Of a DNA stretch of 64,000 nt, positions 8,962-18,902 are shown piece after piece. Below the pieces are notes generated by a model, which worked only from the letters and a program-made list of their open reading frames with translations, was not told the DNA's origin and did not search any database. Origin of the DNA: an uncultured Bacilli bacterium (GTDB lineage Bacteria; Bacillota_I; Bacilli_A; RF39; UBA660); the NCBI GenBank assembly GCA_934098745.1, contig CAKOPG010000007.1:1-64000 (forward strand), read 5' to 3'. Positions within the stretch are counted from its first letter, which is position 1, and every line of letters starts with the position of its first letter. The position numbers and the translations under genes were made by a program.

Positions 8962-10743
8962 CTATAGTACTTCTTCCTTTTTTCTTTTCTGTACTTTCCG
9001 CCCTTTCACTTCATAAATTTCATCGCAATTTCGAACTGTGGTAAGTCTATGCGCCACAATAATCAGTGTTTTTGTTCCCTGTAAGCCTTCAATGGCTTTC
9101 ATAACTTCTTTCTCTGTTTCATTATCCAATGCAGCTGTTGCTTCATCAAGCACAAGAATCTCTGGATTACGGTAGAGCGCTCTTGCAATCGCCAGACGCT
9201 GCCGTTGTCCACCCGAAAACCGAATTCCTCTTTCTCCCACAACTGTCTTTAATCCTGCCGGCAGCTGCCGTACCATATCGTCCAATTGTGCCATTTTCAG
9301 GGCTTTCCATACCTTTTCATCATCTATATCTTTATTTTCTTCCCCAAAAGCTATATTATGCCGCACATCATCATCAACAATATATACCATTTGTGGTACA
9401 TAACCAATAATTTTATTCCATGTCGATCCTAAATCCTCTATGTCTATTCCATCCATTAATATTTTCCCTTCTGTTGGCTTTAACAGAGACAGAATAAGAT
9501 CTGAAATTGTTGTTTTCCCTGTTCCCGATGGCCCGATAAAAGCTACTGACATTCCCTTTTTTATATGCAGACTAACATCTGTTAATACATCTTCCTCCGT
9601 GTTTGGATACCTGTAGCTAATATTTCTGAGTTCTATTTCATCCTGAAATTCCTTTTCCCTATATTTTGAACAGACTTCTTTTCTTTCCTTTCCCTTCTCT
9701 TCCAGCTTCTGTACATCTTTTAGCGTATTATAGGCTGCATTTAATTGTGCTGTATACATACGAATAGAATTTACTCCACTTGTTATAGCCCCCAAAGCTG
9801 GCAAAATACGAAATGCCCCCACAGCAATAGTCGACACCTGTGTAAGCAACGCATAGTAATTATCTGAACGCCCCATTTGAACAGCCACAGCAATCATAAC
9901 TCCACTGATCCCGAGCAACTCTATAATATAAGCAGGCATAATCATTCCCATATCTATTTTTACTGAAACTCTATTAAGCTTTGCTAATATTTTTTCGTAA
10001 TTACTCAAAAAGTAGCTTTGCTTATTTGTGACCAGAATCTCTTTATTTCCTTGAATTGCTTCAATTGATATCTTTGAATTTTTAAACCGCAGGTTGCGCT
10101 TAATCACACCGTTCTTTTGCATGCGTTTCCCATAGATCAACTGAATAATCAAAAAGCACCCAGCGGCAAGTCCTCCCAAAACAAATGCCATTTCCTGCGA
10201 TTGTATCACAATATAGCCGCCAATGCATAGTATTGTCAGCCCTTTGGTAATAATATTGAAAAAAGTATTTATGATGCTATAGACTCCCTCAATATCATTA
10301 CTGATACCTTCTAATAATCGAGATGTATTATTTTCAACAAAAAAAATATACCCTTGCTGCATATATGCGCGCAAAACCCTGATGGATAATTCTCGTTTTA
10401 CCTTATATGAATACTTAGATGTTATCCAACTATAAAATGTAAAAAAAACATTTTTAGCCAAATAGACAACTATTGTCATTATACAAATATACCAAATGAT
10501 TTTTTGATCTGTGTTCAAATTCAAGACACCAGCAAGTGCTTTTACAAACCACTTTTCTCGCATTGTCTTCATATCCAACATCATATTTAGAATCGGCATA
10601 ACAACAGCAACGCCTAATAATTCCAACAATGCCGCAATCAAACTCATCATAAGTACAATGACTGCAAGAAGTTTATGTTTTTTAGATAGGATAAATCCTA
10701 TCTTGTTCCATACATCAATAAAATTTTTTATATCTCTCACCAC
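8962..10743 (-). CDS. ABC exporter, PglK/MsbA-like glycan flippase (copy 1)
   Basis: A 593-residue half-transporter with an N-terminal six-helix membrane domain and a C-terminal nucleotide-binding domain: Walker A GPSGTGKTT, Q-loop YVPQM, signature SGGQRQR, Walker B ILVLDEATAALD and H-loop AHRLTT. The N-terminus (LLELLGVAVVMPILNMML) is typical of PglK-type lipid-linked oligosaccharide flippases. The position among glycosyltransferases supports that role. The start is one of two tandem GTG codons after GAGG. It resembles the ABC proteins at 17110-18882 and 63278-64000 over the full visible NBD. Confidence 0.92.
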   Translation of the reverse strand: MVRDIKNFIDVWNKIGFILSKKHKLLAVIVLMMSLIAALLELLGVAVVMPILNMMLDMKTMREKWFVKALAGVLNLNTDQKIIWYICIMTIVVYLAKNVFFTFYSWITSKYSYKVKRELSIRVLRAYMQQGYIFFVENNTSRLLEGISNDIEGVYSIINTFFNIITKGLTILCIGGYIVIQSQEMAFVLGGLAAGCFLIIQLIYGKRMQKNGVIKRNLRFKNSKISIEAIQGNKEILVTNKQSYFLSNYEKILAKLNRVSVKIDMGMIMPAYIIELLGISGVMIAVAVQMGRSDNYYALLTQVSTIAVGAFRILPALGAITSGVNSIRMYTAQLNAAYNTLKDVQKLEEKGKERKEVCSKYREKEFQDEIELRNISYRYPNTEEDVLTDVSLHIKKGMSVAFIGPSGTGKTTISDLILSLLKPTEGKILMDGIDIEDLGSTWNKIIGYVPQMVYIVDDDVRHNIAFGEENKDIDDEKVWKALKMAQLDDMVRQLPAGLKTVVGERGIRFSGGQRQRLAIARALYRNPEILVLDEATAALDNETEKEVMKAIEGLQGTKTLIIVAHRLTTVRNCDEIYEVKGRKVQKRKKEEVL

Positions 10744-10745
10744 TA

Positions 10746-11882
10746 TTACCTCATACTCACTTCTATATCCATAAGCATTTTATCAATTTTATCTCCCATA
10801 ACCTCCCACGAAAATTCCTTTGCTTTCTGTGCAATGTTTTCACTCCAATTATTATTAGAATTCATATAAAATTTTATCACTGCTTCAGCCAATGCATTCG
10901 GATTTCGACTTTCTACCACATATCCCGTTTTGTTATCATCCACCACATCCGGCAGTCCTCCGACATCAGTAACCACCACGGGCTTTTGAAATCCATATGC
11001 AATCTGAACAATTCCACTTTGTGTTGCCGACACATAAGGTAACACCACAAGATCTGCAGCCGCAAAATATTTTTCAACTTCTGTGTCCTTCACATAACCT
11101 TCTACTAGATTAATATATTCTTTAATACCCAATTCCCCAATCAGATTGTAATAATCATTTTTATCATCTCCAAAATCCCCCACTACCCACAAGTGTATCT
11201 TTGGCAATTTCTTTATAATTTGTGGCATAGCTTCTATCAAATATTTTAATCCCTTATACTCTCTTACAAATCCAAAAAATAATATTACCTGCTCATGCTC
11301 GTCTATTTTTAACTGTTGTCTTGCCTCCTGCATACCCATATTCTTCATTTTAAATATCTCATAAGTTGGGTGTGGCGTTACCACATATTGAGCATCTTCT
11401 TTTATCATTTTCAGGTCATGTTCATCTTTATGTGACTGAACCAAAAAGCAATTTCCTTGCCTTAGAACCATTTTGGATAAAAAACGATCCCCAATAAAAT
11501 GTTCATGCGGAAATACATTATGACATACAAACATTATCTTAATTCTTTTCAGCAGCTTTGCCATAACAAAATAGCAGGGGGCAAAATAAGGATGCCACCA
11601 TTGTATAATTACTGCCTGTGGCTTCATTTTCTTAATCCTTTTTGCTACTCTGATCCAATTAATCGGATTAGCTGTATTGATCCAAAATTTAGTATCAGGG
11701 ATTTCAAAGCTTTTATTGGAATAATCCTTTTGTTCTTTCCTGTACATAACTTTGGGATACTGTAGGCTATATGATACCATCTCCACTTCATGTCTCTTTA
11801 TCAGCGTCCTGTACATTAAATCTGTATAATGAGAAATTCCTCCTTTATACGGATATACTGGCCCAATTAAAACAATCTTCAT
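10746..11882 (-). CDS. GT4-like glycosyltransferase
   Basis: A 378-residue GT-B glycosyltransferase. The N-terminal GPVYPYKGGISHYTDLM loop and the C-terminal ATQSGIVQIAYGFQKPVVVT region are characteristic of a GT4 branch in which the first Glu of E-x7-E is replaced in a TQSG context. The central LFFGFVREYKGLKYLIEA matches the nucleotide-sugar-binding part of the second Rossmann domain. Its stop is two bases before the ABC start, so export and this transfer step are probably co-expressed. Donor and acceptor are unknown. Confidence 0.9.
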   Translation of the reverse strand: MKIVLIGPVYPYKGGISHYTDLMYRTLIKRHEVEMVSYSLQYPKVMYRKEQKDYSNKSFEIPDTKFWINTANPINWIRVAKRIKKMKPQAVIIQWWHPYFAPCYFVMAKLLKRIKIMFVCHNVFPHEHFIGDRFLSKMVLRQGNCFLVQSHKDEHDLKMIKEDAQYVVTPHPTYEIFKMKNMGMQEARQQLKIDEHEQVILFFGFVREYKGLKYLIEAMPQIIKKLPKIHLWVVGDFGDDKNDYYNLIGELGIKEYINLVEGYVKDTEVEKYFAAADLVVLPYVSATQSGIVQIAYGFQKPVVVTDVGGLPDVVDDNKTGYVVESRNPNALAEAVIKFYMNSNNNWSENIAQKAKEFSWEVMGDKIDKMLMDIEVSMR

Positions 11883-11899
11883 CTAATTTTTTCCTTCTC

Positions 11900-13876
11900 T
11901 CAAGCTTTTGCAAATAAACAAAAATATTCCTGATACCAGTGTATTGACCATATACAATCATAGCTCACACCATGCCACTCCATGCTGTCACCTTCCTGTA
12001 TAGCATCGTTTTCTGAAACAACTTTGATAACGCATTCTGGTATAAATGACAGATCTTCATATTGTTGAAAATACTTATTTTTTACATTAATGTTCTCCAA
12101 TCGATCTATTTTTTCTATCCCACACCACAATGGATATTCCATATATACCGTTCCATCTAGTCCTATAGTTGTAAATTTCCTCTCATTTATTATATTCGCC
12201 AGTTCCCTATACACATACTCTTGTTCTGGATTTCCAATAAAATACTGATGTAGTTTCTCTCCTTCATAACTTTCTTTAATTCGTGGCAATTCATAACTAT
12301 ATGTATTGATTCCACCTATCAATGCACCGGCAATACACAGAGCAATTCCTGCCATTTTATAGTTTTGTTTTAAACGTAAGTTATCCATCCACACAGCAAT
12401 AGATGGACATAATACCCCCAATGCCCCTACTAAATACCTCGTTCTATACTGTGTATATCCCATGCACCCGCACTGTATCAAGAATCCGGCAATGGCCAAT
12501 ATAACATAAAGACACTGCATTTTGTTCGGTTTAAATAACCTGAAGCAAAAGCTAATCATCATGAAAAGAGTTAAAAACATAATACATGGATTAGATGCTG
12601 TATCCTGATAAAAAAATAATGCATCCTTTTGCGTTCGATAATCACTGGTATCTTTTCCCAACCAGTTTCCCATGACCATGATCCCTTCTTCCCATTTTGC
12701 ATTATATTGAGGGAAGCATATACTTGAAGAATTTCTCCCCATATTTTGCAAACATGTTATCACGAATTGCTTAGGATCCTTTAGTGCATTACGCACGTTG
12801 AACGAGTCAGGTGCAAGCGCAGTTGCCGCTGTTCCAATACCATTTGTTTGTTCATCTGGCGCTTTCTGTTCTTCCATTTTTTTATCAACACTTGTGTATG
12901 TCTGATAGCTTTTCAGCACCGAAGGAATAAACAAAAGCACCGCAATCAAGCTTCCCAGTATCAAATATTTAAAAAGTTCAAACCAGTTATCTCGTTTCAA
13001 GATTCTTATTATGCACATCCCCGCAAAAAAAACAAGCATAACAAAACATATTGTTGGTTTGCACAAATATCCCAATACCGCATTTACTGCCAGATAGATT
13101 GCCGACACTGCGCCTTTCTTGTCCATGACAAGCTTTGTGCTCTGTATATAATCTAAAATATAGTAAACAAAAGTGAGCAGAAACATACCAGCCACATCAT
13201 CTGTTTGCGTACTGAACGACTGCACCAATGCCATTGGCATCATCAGATATAGAACGGCTGCCATATATGCCGTTTTAGTAGAAGATCCAATTTTTCTTGA
13301 AATACCATATATCATAACCGACGAACATATATATGCAATATTCTGCACCATATTTGCTAATCGATCACTACATCCCATTAAGTATACCTGAGACACTAGA
13401 TATTCTGTAAGGCATGGATATCTCACTTGAAACTCTATTCCAGGTGCAAAATGCCACACCGATTTATTTTGAATCCACCGCATAATCCTAGGCAAATGGT
13501 ACACCATGGAATCCATATTATACTGTCCACTCAAGCCTCCAACGAATAGGACAAAAATATAATACACAGCAAAAATTAAAATCCACTTGCTTCCATCTAT
13601 CTTTTTTTTCTCTTTTATATGTTTTACATTTTCCTGCAATAAAACAAAGCTTTTTTTCTTTATAGCAATCATCAGCGCTACAGCCAAAAGGACACACCAC
13701 ATAATAAATACGCTGACACTTGTCCAGCATTTCAAAATACTTAATCCCTCTGTAACTGCCCAAATAAAAAAAGACAATCCAATCCAAGTATTTGCCAATG
13801 CTCTAATCACATTGGAATATTCTGCATACTGATTCAAATAAATAACACCCATTACAATTATAGGAATCAAAATCAT
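11900..13876 (-). CDS. polytopic GT-C-like glycosyltransferase (GT39/ArnT relative)
   Basis: A 658-residue membrane protein with about a dozen hydrophobic helices and a soluble C-terminal tail of roughly 130 residues. The first large external loop carries NMDSMVYHLPRIMRW, the kind of acidic motif GT-C enzymes use for catalysis or metal binding. GT-C proteins use polyprenyl-phosphate sugars on the outer membrane face, so it could add a side-branch residue, or possibly attach the finished glycan. A 96-base gap precedes it with no clear promoter. I cannot name the donor. Confidence 0.75.
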   Translation of the reverse strand: MILIPIIVMGVIYLNQYAEYSNVIRALANTWIGLSFFIWAVTEGLSILKCWTSVSVFIMWCVLLAVALMIAIKKKSFVLLQENVKHIKEKKKIDGSKWILIFAVYYIFVLFVGGLSGQYNMDSMVYHLPRIMRWIQNKSVWHFAPGIEFQVRYPCLTEYLVSQVYLMGCSDRLANMVQNIAYICSSVMIYGISRKIGSSTKTAYMAAVLYLMMPMALVQSFSTQTDDVAGMFLLTFVYYILDYIQSTKLVMDKKGAVSAIYLAVNAVLGYLCKPTICFVMLVFFAGMCIIRILKRDNWFELFKYLILGSLIAVLLFIPSVLKSYQTYTSVDKKMEEQKAPDEQTNGIGTAATALAPDSFNVRNALKDPKQFVITCLQNMGRNSSSICFPQYNAKWEEGIMVMGNWLGKDTSDYRTQKDALFFYQDTASNPCIMFLTLFMMISFCFRLFKPNKMQCLYVILAIAGFLIQCGCMGYTQYRTRYLVGALGVLCPSIAVWMDNLRLKQNYKMAGIALCIAGALIGGINTYSYELPRIKESYEGEKLHQYFIGNPEQEYVYRELANIINERKFTTIGLDGTVYMEYPLWCGIEKIDRLENINVKNKYFQQYEDLSFIPECVIKVVSENDAIQEGDSMEWHGVSYDCIWSIHWYQEYFCLFAKA

Positions 13877-13972
13877 ATTGTACTCTCTATACTTTCTATT
13901 TTATTTTACGTTTTGCCCAATCCAATTTCTACATTTTTGATATAACAATTCCCATTCTCCTAGCATTGTTTA

Positions 13973-14962
13973 TTACTCGCTCGGCATTTTTAATCCCATC
14001 TGATATAATAAATAATGAAACCAGTTAACGCAAAAATGTCTCCAGTTATTTCCCATCATTTTTCTCACTTTTCTGCTATTGTATGATAGCATCACTAATC
14101 TATCAGAATAATTCCTTTCCTCATCTTTATCCCATTCTTTTCTAACTTCTGTTTCTTTCTTTTTCATAGCATCTGTTTCCACATCACATGTACAATTTAC
14201 TCCGGATCCATCAAAACCGTGATTTAACACCTGCGACACTTTAGGTACAACAATGCATTTTTTTGATGCCAACATATATATGCCCCGCACACTATCTGTC
14301 GGTTTAAAATATCCTTGAGTATCCTTCATGATTCTGTTTGTGCCTAAATAACAACTTATTAAATTATTGAATGCTGCCGGATTCTTTTTTGAAATGTAAC
14401 TAACTATTTTCCATTGTTTCATCATACTATCCATGTTTTGTTTTTCTATTGCATAAATAAAATCTTTTTCTTTCTTCCTCCAGAGACCACATCCATACGC
14501 AGAAAAAATATTATCTAATTTTAAAATTCCTTCTCCTTTATCCTTCCAATTCTGCAAATAATTATATCCACTTACAGCAAATACGGTATCATCCCCTTCA
14601 TACTTTTCCAGTAATCTATCTACATATTCCAAAAAGTGTGGTGAAAACTCATTATCATCCTCTGTCAATATTATTCTGTCATATTTCTCAAAGGCACGTT
14701 CTTTTATATATTTATAATTATCGTCCGGCCCTAAATTCTTTGTTTGATAAAATATGTTAATACTTGCAAACCCCTGCAGCCCCTGATCTAAATATTGTTT
14801 AACTTTTTTATACCCTTTCTCATGGCTTTCTTTCACCGGAAAATCCACCGAAATATAAAGCTCTGTTTTCGATGCCCAAGCATTTCTTTTTAGCGATTCC
14901 AGGCAACATTTCAGGTGTTCATATCGATTAAGTGTACATAAAACAACCGGTGCATATATCAT
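13973..14962 (-). CDS. GT2-like (GT-A fold) glycosyltransferase
   Basis: A 329-residue GT-A glycosyltransferase. PVVLCTLNRYEHLKCCLESL is the nucleotide-binding start, and the metal-binding acidic cluster is TEDDNEFSPHFLEYV, an E-D-D in place of the more usual D-x-D. The C-terminal half has no membrane helix. Clean ATG start with AAGGAAAT upstream. It lies between a GT4 and the GT-C gene as part of the block serving ABC copy 1 or 2. The donor cannot be inferred. Confidence 0.85.
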   Translation of the reverse strand: MIYAPVVLCTLNRYEHLKCCLESLKRNAWASKTELYISVDFPVKESHEKGYKKVKQYLDQGLQGFASINIFYQTKNLGPDDNYKYIKERAFEKYDRIILTEDDNEFSPHFLEYVDRLLEKYEGDDTVFAVSGYNYLQNWKDKGEGILKLDNIFSAYGCGLWRKKEKDFIYAIEKQNMDSMMKQWKIVSYISKKNPAAFNNLISCYLGTNRIMKDTQGYFKPTDSVRGIYMLASKKCIVVPKVSQVLNHGFDGSGVNCTCDVETDAMKKKETEVRKEWDKDEERNYSDRLVMLSYNSRKVRKMMGNNWRHFCVNWFHYLLYQMGLKMPSE

Positions 14963-14977
14963 ATTTCCTTTTACCTC

Positions 14978-16126
14978 TTATCTTCCAAGCAACTCTATCA
15001 TAAGCTTATATTCATTATCCGTATTTTTCTCTAAGCTAAACTCTTCTGCTTTCTTTCTTGCTTTCATCCCTTTTTCTCTGATATCATTTTCCATATTCAA
15101 AAAAAATTCCATGCACTCAGCCAATTCTGATATTTCGCCAATTCTATAAATTTGACCAAATTCCGTTCCTTGCATCAATTCCGGAGTAGCCCCAGTATCG
15201 TTTCCAATTACAGCCATATAGTTCATCATATACTCTATTGTAACTCTTCCAAAGGCTTCATACGATGATGGAACAATTCCAACATCCATTCTTGTCAACA
15301 ATTCTTGTGGATTTTTAACATATCCACACAAATTAACATAACCGCCAAGTCCCCATGCAGCTATCATTTGTTCAAGTTTTCCCCTCTCTTCTCCATCCCC
15401 CAAAATATATATTTGAAAATTTTGATATCCTTTTTCCAGTAAAATTTTTGCCGCCCTTACAACATCCTGATTCCGCTTCGGCGCATTGAGGACACTGCTT
15501 ACAACAAAATTCACTTTTTGATTGAAAAAGTACTCCTTTTCATAGGGTCTGCATATTTCTACGCCATCATAAATGCATTTTACCTGCTTGATTTGCATTC
15601 TTCTGCATTCACCCTCAATATATTTTGATGTTGCAATCACTGCATCTGATTTTGCAAATCTTCGTTTTACCACGTTAATAGGATATATATATTTCACATT
15701 ATGGCTTTCCCGACTTTCTCGCACATGCCAAATATGAAGAGCCTTCATTCTGCGTGCCAATAGAAAACCTATATCTATAACACTACTATTACTATAGATC
15801 ACATCCGGTTTAAAATCGATAATTTTCTGAACTTCTTTTACTATTTTTCTGTCCCTGATCTGCTTTCGAATAATATAATAAAACACATGTGCAAAATCCT
15901 GTCCTAAGAAATTTGTTCTCCATGCATCCATCTTTACACAATGATATTTCATTCCTTCGTGATCCAAGACTTGATCTATTGTTTCTACCGTTTCATTTTG
16001 GATTTTCAGTGGCATTATGGTATACACATCTGCATTGTATCTGTTTTTTAAATCTATCATAAGATTAATGCCTGACTTATTGGCCCCGTACATTTCACAG
16101 CACTGAGTTATAAAAAGTATTTTCAT
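14978..16126 (-). CDS. GT4 glycosyltransferase
   Basis: A 382-residue GT-B enzyme with an intact GT4 E-x7-E motif (EAFGRVTIE) and a following GATPEL loop. The N-terminus CCEMYGANKSGINLM is the GT4 acceptor-side loop, and FQIYILGDGEERGKLEQMI is the usual linker of the donor domain. It follows the GT10 gene after 16 bases with AAGGAG before the ATG. It is likely to transfer one hexose, deoxyhexose or heptose in the same oligosaccharide as its neighbours. Confidence 0.92.
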   Translation of the reverse strand: MKILFITQCCEMYGANKSGINLMIDLKNRYNADVYTIMPLKIQNETVETIDQVLDHEGMKYHCVKMDAWRTNFLGQDFAHVFYYIIRKQIRDRKIVKEVQKIIDFKPDVIYSNSSVIDIGFLLARRMKALHIWHVRESRESHNVKYIYPINVVKRRFAKSDAVIATSKYIEGECRRMQIKQVKCIYDGVEICRPYEKEYFFNQKVNFVVSSVLNAPKRNQDVVRAAKILLEKGYQNFQIYILGDGEERGKLEQMIAAWGLGGYVNLCGYVKNPQELLTRMDVGIVPSSYEAFGRVTIEYMMNYMAVIGNDTGATPELMQGTEFGQIYRIGEISELAECMEFFLNMENDIREKGMKARKKAEEFSLEKNTDNEYKLMIELLGR

Positions 16127-16142
16127 AAACTATTTATCTCCT

Positions 16143-17129
16143 TTACTGAACTTCCCTAAAATAGTGCTGATAAATATAATCCTCCAGGCACAAATAATCT
16201 TGTACTCTCTCATAATTATTTACAATTGCCTCTCTTCTTTCAAAATATTCTTTTTCGCCAAGATGTCGCACTCTATCTTCGATTCGTTCAATCTCGTCTT
16301 CCGATATTTGAATTATGCCATTTTCATCAAAAAAATCTCCTATTTTTCTTGCCCCAACATAAATCGGGACTGTCATGGCTGCAAAACAATTCAATATTTT
16401 CTCAGTGAAATAATAATCTTCTATATTATTTTCAAATACAATGCTATAGCGATACCTTTCCAGTGTTTGTGCTATATCGGTATCTCCTGTGTGATTTCCC
16501 GGATATGTTCCAAAGCCATCTACTATCCCTACTTCATCTAATCGCTTCACAGTTGCAATTCTTTTTTTATGAAGTGAACACATTTCCTTCCCGGAAGAAA
16601 CCATAGAGATATTTTTATCCTTCTTCAAATATAAATCAGCACTCATCTCTCCGCCAAACGGAACTCCACCATACCACACCTGTCCTCCTGGTATCCATCT
16701 GGCATTTGGATATTCGTTTAACAACTTTTGTGAATGGGTAAAAATCAGGTCAAATTCCTTTGCAAGTTCCTTTCTACTGTCAAATATGAAATAATCTTCA
16801 GGCATGATCGCACCGGATTCTAAAAAAAGGGCATACTTTTTCTCAGGAGAACCGCAAGTTTTCAACACATTCTTATGTGTATACACATGTTTTTTTAATC
16901 CGTAGTTATATCGGTCCCACAATATATGTTTTGATATTCTTCCTGCTCCTAGACTATAAGGTAAAAAAGGACACAAATCATCTTGTAGATAATATAGCTG
17001 CATTTTTTCATTATTTGCATTATATATCTCTGGTTCGTATGCTGCAGGTGCTATCTTTTCTCTATCCTTTATTGTTTTCACATAGCCATATGGAAGTAAT
17101 TCAAACAGTCTATTCCTTATTGACATCAT
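16143..17129 (-). CDS. GT10 family alpha-1,3/4-fucosyltransferase-like protein
   Basis: About 328 residues. The C-terminal donor region YSIVFENNIEDYYFTEK followed by VPIYVGARKIGDFF matches the signature of family GT10, which uses GDP-fucose to build Lewis-type linkages. AAGGAG lies before the first of two tandem ATG codons; a GTG one codon earlier is also possible. The 5' end overlaps the ABC gene by 20 bases. No GDP-fucose synthesis genes are in the window, so the donor must come from elsewhere, or the enzyme may use another GDP-sugar such as the GDP-heptose made at 23544-26516. Confidence 0.85.
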   Translation of the reverse strand: MMSIRNRLFELLPYGYVKTIKDREKIAPAAYEPEIYNANNEKMQLYYLQDDLCPFLPYSLGAGRISKHILWDRYNYGLKKHVYTHKNVLKTCGSPEKKYALFLESGAIMPEDYFIFDSRKELAKEFDLIFTHSQKLLNEYPNARWIPGGQVWYGGVPFGGEMSADLYLKKDKNISMVSSGKEMCSLHKKRIATVKRLDEVGIVDGFGTYPGNHTGDTDIAQTLERYRYSIVFENNIEDYYFTEKILNCFAAMTVPIYVGARKIGDFFDENGIIQISEDEIERIEDRVRHLGEKEYFERREAIVNNYERVQDYLCLEDYIYQHYFREVQ

Positions 17130-18882
17130 CACTACTCCTTATACAGGTCACCCTTCCATTTTTTATTTCATAAACTTTATTGCACTTTGTAATTGTAGAC
17201 ATCCGATGGGCAATTATGATTAGGGTCTTGATTCCTCTAAGATGATCTATAGATTCCATTACAGCGCTTTCTGTCTCATTATCAAGCGCAGAAGTTGCTT
17301 CATCAAGAACCAAAATATCCGGATCGTTATAGAGTGCTCTTGCAATTGCGATTCTCTGCCTCTGCCCACCCGAAAAAAGTACTCCTGTTTCTCCTACAAT
17401 AGTCTCTGTTCCCTTCTCGAGACTATCTATAAACGGCCTTAGCTGTGCCTGATCCAAGGCCCTCATAATTGCTTGATCATCTATCTTTTCCTCCGGAATT
17501 CCAAAAGCAATATTATGACGCACTGTATCATCTACTAAATATGCATTTTGAGGTACATACCCTATCATTTTTGCCCATGCTATTGTTTGACTGTATATGC
17601 TCTGACCATCCACTAACACCTTGCCCTGTTTGGGTTTTAGTAATCCCAAAATAACATCTGCAAGCGTTGTTTTTCCTGCTCCAGATGGTCCTATAAAGGC
17701 CACGGATTCTCCTTTATTGATTACCATATTTACACTACTTAAAATCTGCTGTGCTCTATTTGGATAACTCCAGCATAAATCTTCTATCTGTAAGCAATGC
17801 TCAAACGTAAGATTACTATCTTCTACTCCGTCCTTCTTTCCACTCTCACTCTTGATCTCTTGAGTTTTTCTAATTTCTTTTATATTAACGTAAGTATTAT
17901 AGAGTCCTTGTCTACTAAATATAATTCCATTAAGTGATGAGCTGATGCGGCCAGTTGAGGATATAATTCTAAATGCTGCTACTGCAAAAACAGCCATAAC
18001 AGGAACCAATGTCTCAATTTTCAAATCCAACAATACCATAAAACATATGGCACCTATAAATGCACTTACACTAACTGCCTCATAGATATAAGGCGGTTTT
18101 CGCTCATATACGCCTTTTTCTGTCTCAGAGTTAATTCTTGTTTGTAATAAGTCCGTATATCGTGACACAAAATACTCTTCCGTATGATTAACCATGATTT
18201 CTTTTATACCGCCAAATATTTGCAGTGCACACTGTGAAACACTTGCGGCATATGCGTTATAGCGTTTCCCAGATTCTCTGATCTTTACTCTATAGCGAAA
18301 CAGAAACCATAGAAGACATATCGTCATTACGCCTGCTGCCATCAATGAAAGTAATACGTTCGTATATACTAAATAAACGATAATAAGCATAACCGTTATA
18401 AACTCTGCGCATGCTCTAAACAAGTTGGACAATACATCTGTTGTCGCAGAAACATCTGTATCTATCCCTCTCAAAAGAACAGATGAATTTGTCTGGGTGT
18501 GAAAAAGATAATCTCTCTTCATATACGATCTGATCACTGAATTGGACAAATCCCATCTGATTTTATTGACGTTTTTTAATTGAAACTTAAATTGGAGAAT
18601 TAAATATACATTCTTAAAAATATAAACCAGAATAATAAGTATGCCAATTCCGATAATAATTGTTTTATTATCTTTGAATTCTATATACTTGTTCAGTTCT
18701 CGAACATATTCATATTCCTTAATACTATCAGGATTTAACAGCACATTGATAAAAGGAAGAATTGCAGTTATGCCCAGCAGTTCCAGCATTGAACCCACAA
18801 AGGATGTCACAAAAATGATGCAGCATATAATCTTTTGCTTTCTGTTTAATACAAACATTAGTTGTTTAAAAATATTCCTCAT
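17110..18882 (-). CDS. ABC exporter, PglK/MsbA-like glycan flippase (copy 2)
   Basis: A 590-residue ABC half-exporter with an N-terminal transmembrane domain (LLELLGITAILPFINVLLN) and an NBD with Walker A GPSGAGKTT, Q-loop YVPQN, signature SGGQRQR, Walker B ILVLDEATSALD and H-loop AHRMST. Architecture and motif spelling match the protein at 8962-10743. It follows the GT11 gene closely and overlaps the GT10 gene, suggesting it flips a fucosylated oligosaccharide. ATG start with GGAG at ideal spacing. A lipid A or drug exporter role is less likely given the context. Confidence 0.92.
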   Translation of the reverse strand: MRNIFKQLMFVLNRKQKIICCIIFVTSFVGSMLELLGITAILPFINVLLNPDSIKEYEYVRELNKYIEFKDNKTIIIGIGILIILVYIFKNVYLILQFKFQLKNVNKIRWDLSNSVIRSYMKRDYLFHTQTNSSVLLRGIDTDVSATTDVLSNLFRACAEFITVMLIIVYLVYTNVLLSLMAAGVMTICLLWFLFRYRVKIRESGKRYNAYAASVSQCALQIFGGIKEIMVNHTEEYFVSRYTDLLQTRINSETEKGVYERKPPYIYEAVSVSAFIGAICFMVLLDLKIETLVPVMAVFAVAAFRIISSTGRISSSLNGIIFSRQGLYNTYVNIKEIRKTQEIKSESGKKDGVEDSNLTFEHCLQIEDLCWSYPNRAQQILSSVNMVINKGESVAFIGPSGAGKTTLADVILGLLKPKQGKVLVDGQSIYSQTIAWAKMIGYVPQNAYLVDDTVRHNIAFGIPEEKIDDQAIMRALDQAQLRPFIDSLEKGTETIVGETGVLFSGGQRQRIAIARALYNDPDILVLDEATSALDNETESAVMESIDHLRGIKTLIIIAHRMSTITKCNKVYEIKNGRVTCIRSSDDVNKE

Positions 18883-18902
18883 TTTTTCTCCAATCGCTTA
18901 TT

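Noticed and set aside
11499..11765. Plus-strand open frame of 88 codons inside a GT4 gene, and many similar plus-strand frames
   Set aside because: These are antisense shadows: they lie within strong minus-strand genes, lack ribosome binding sites and show no domain-like sequence.
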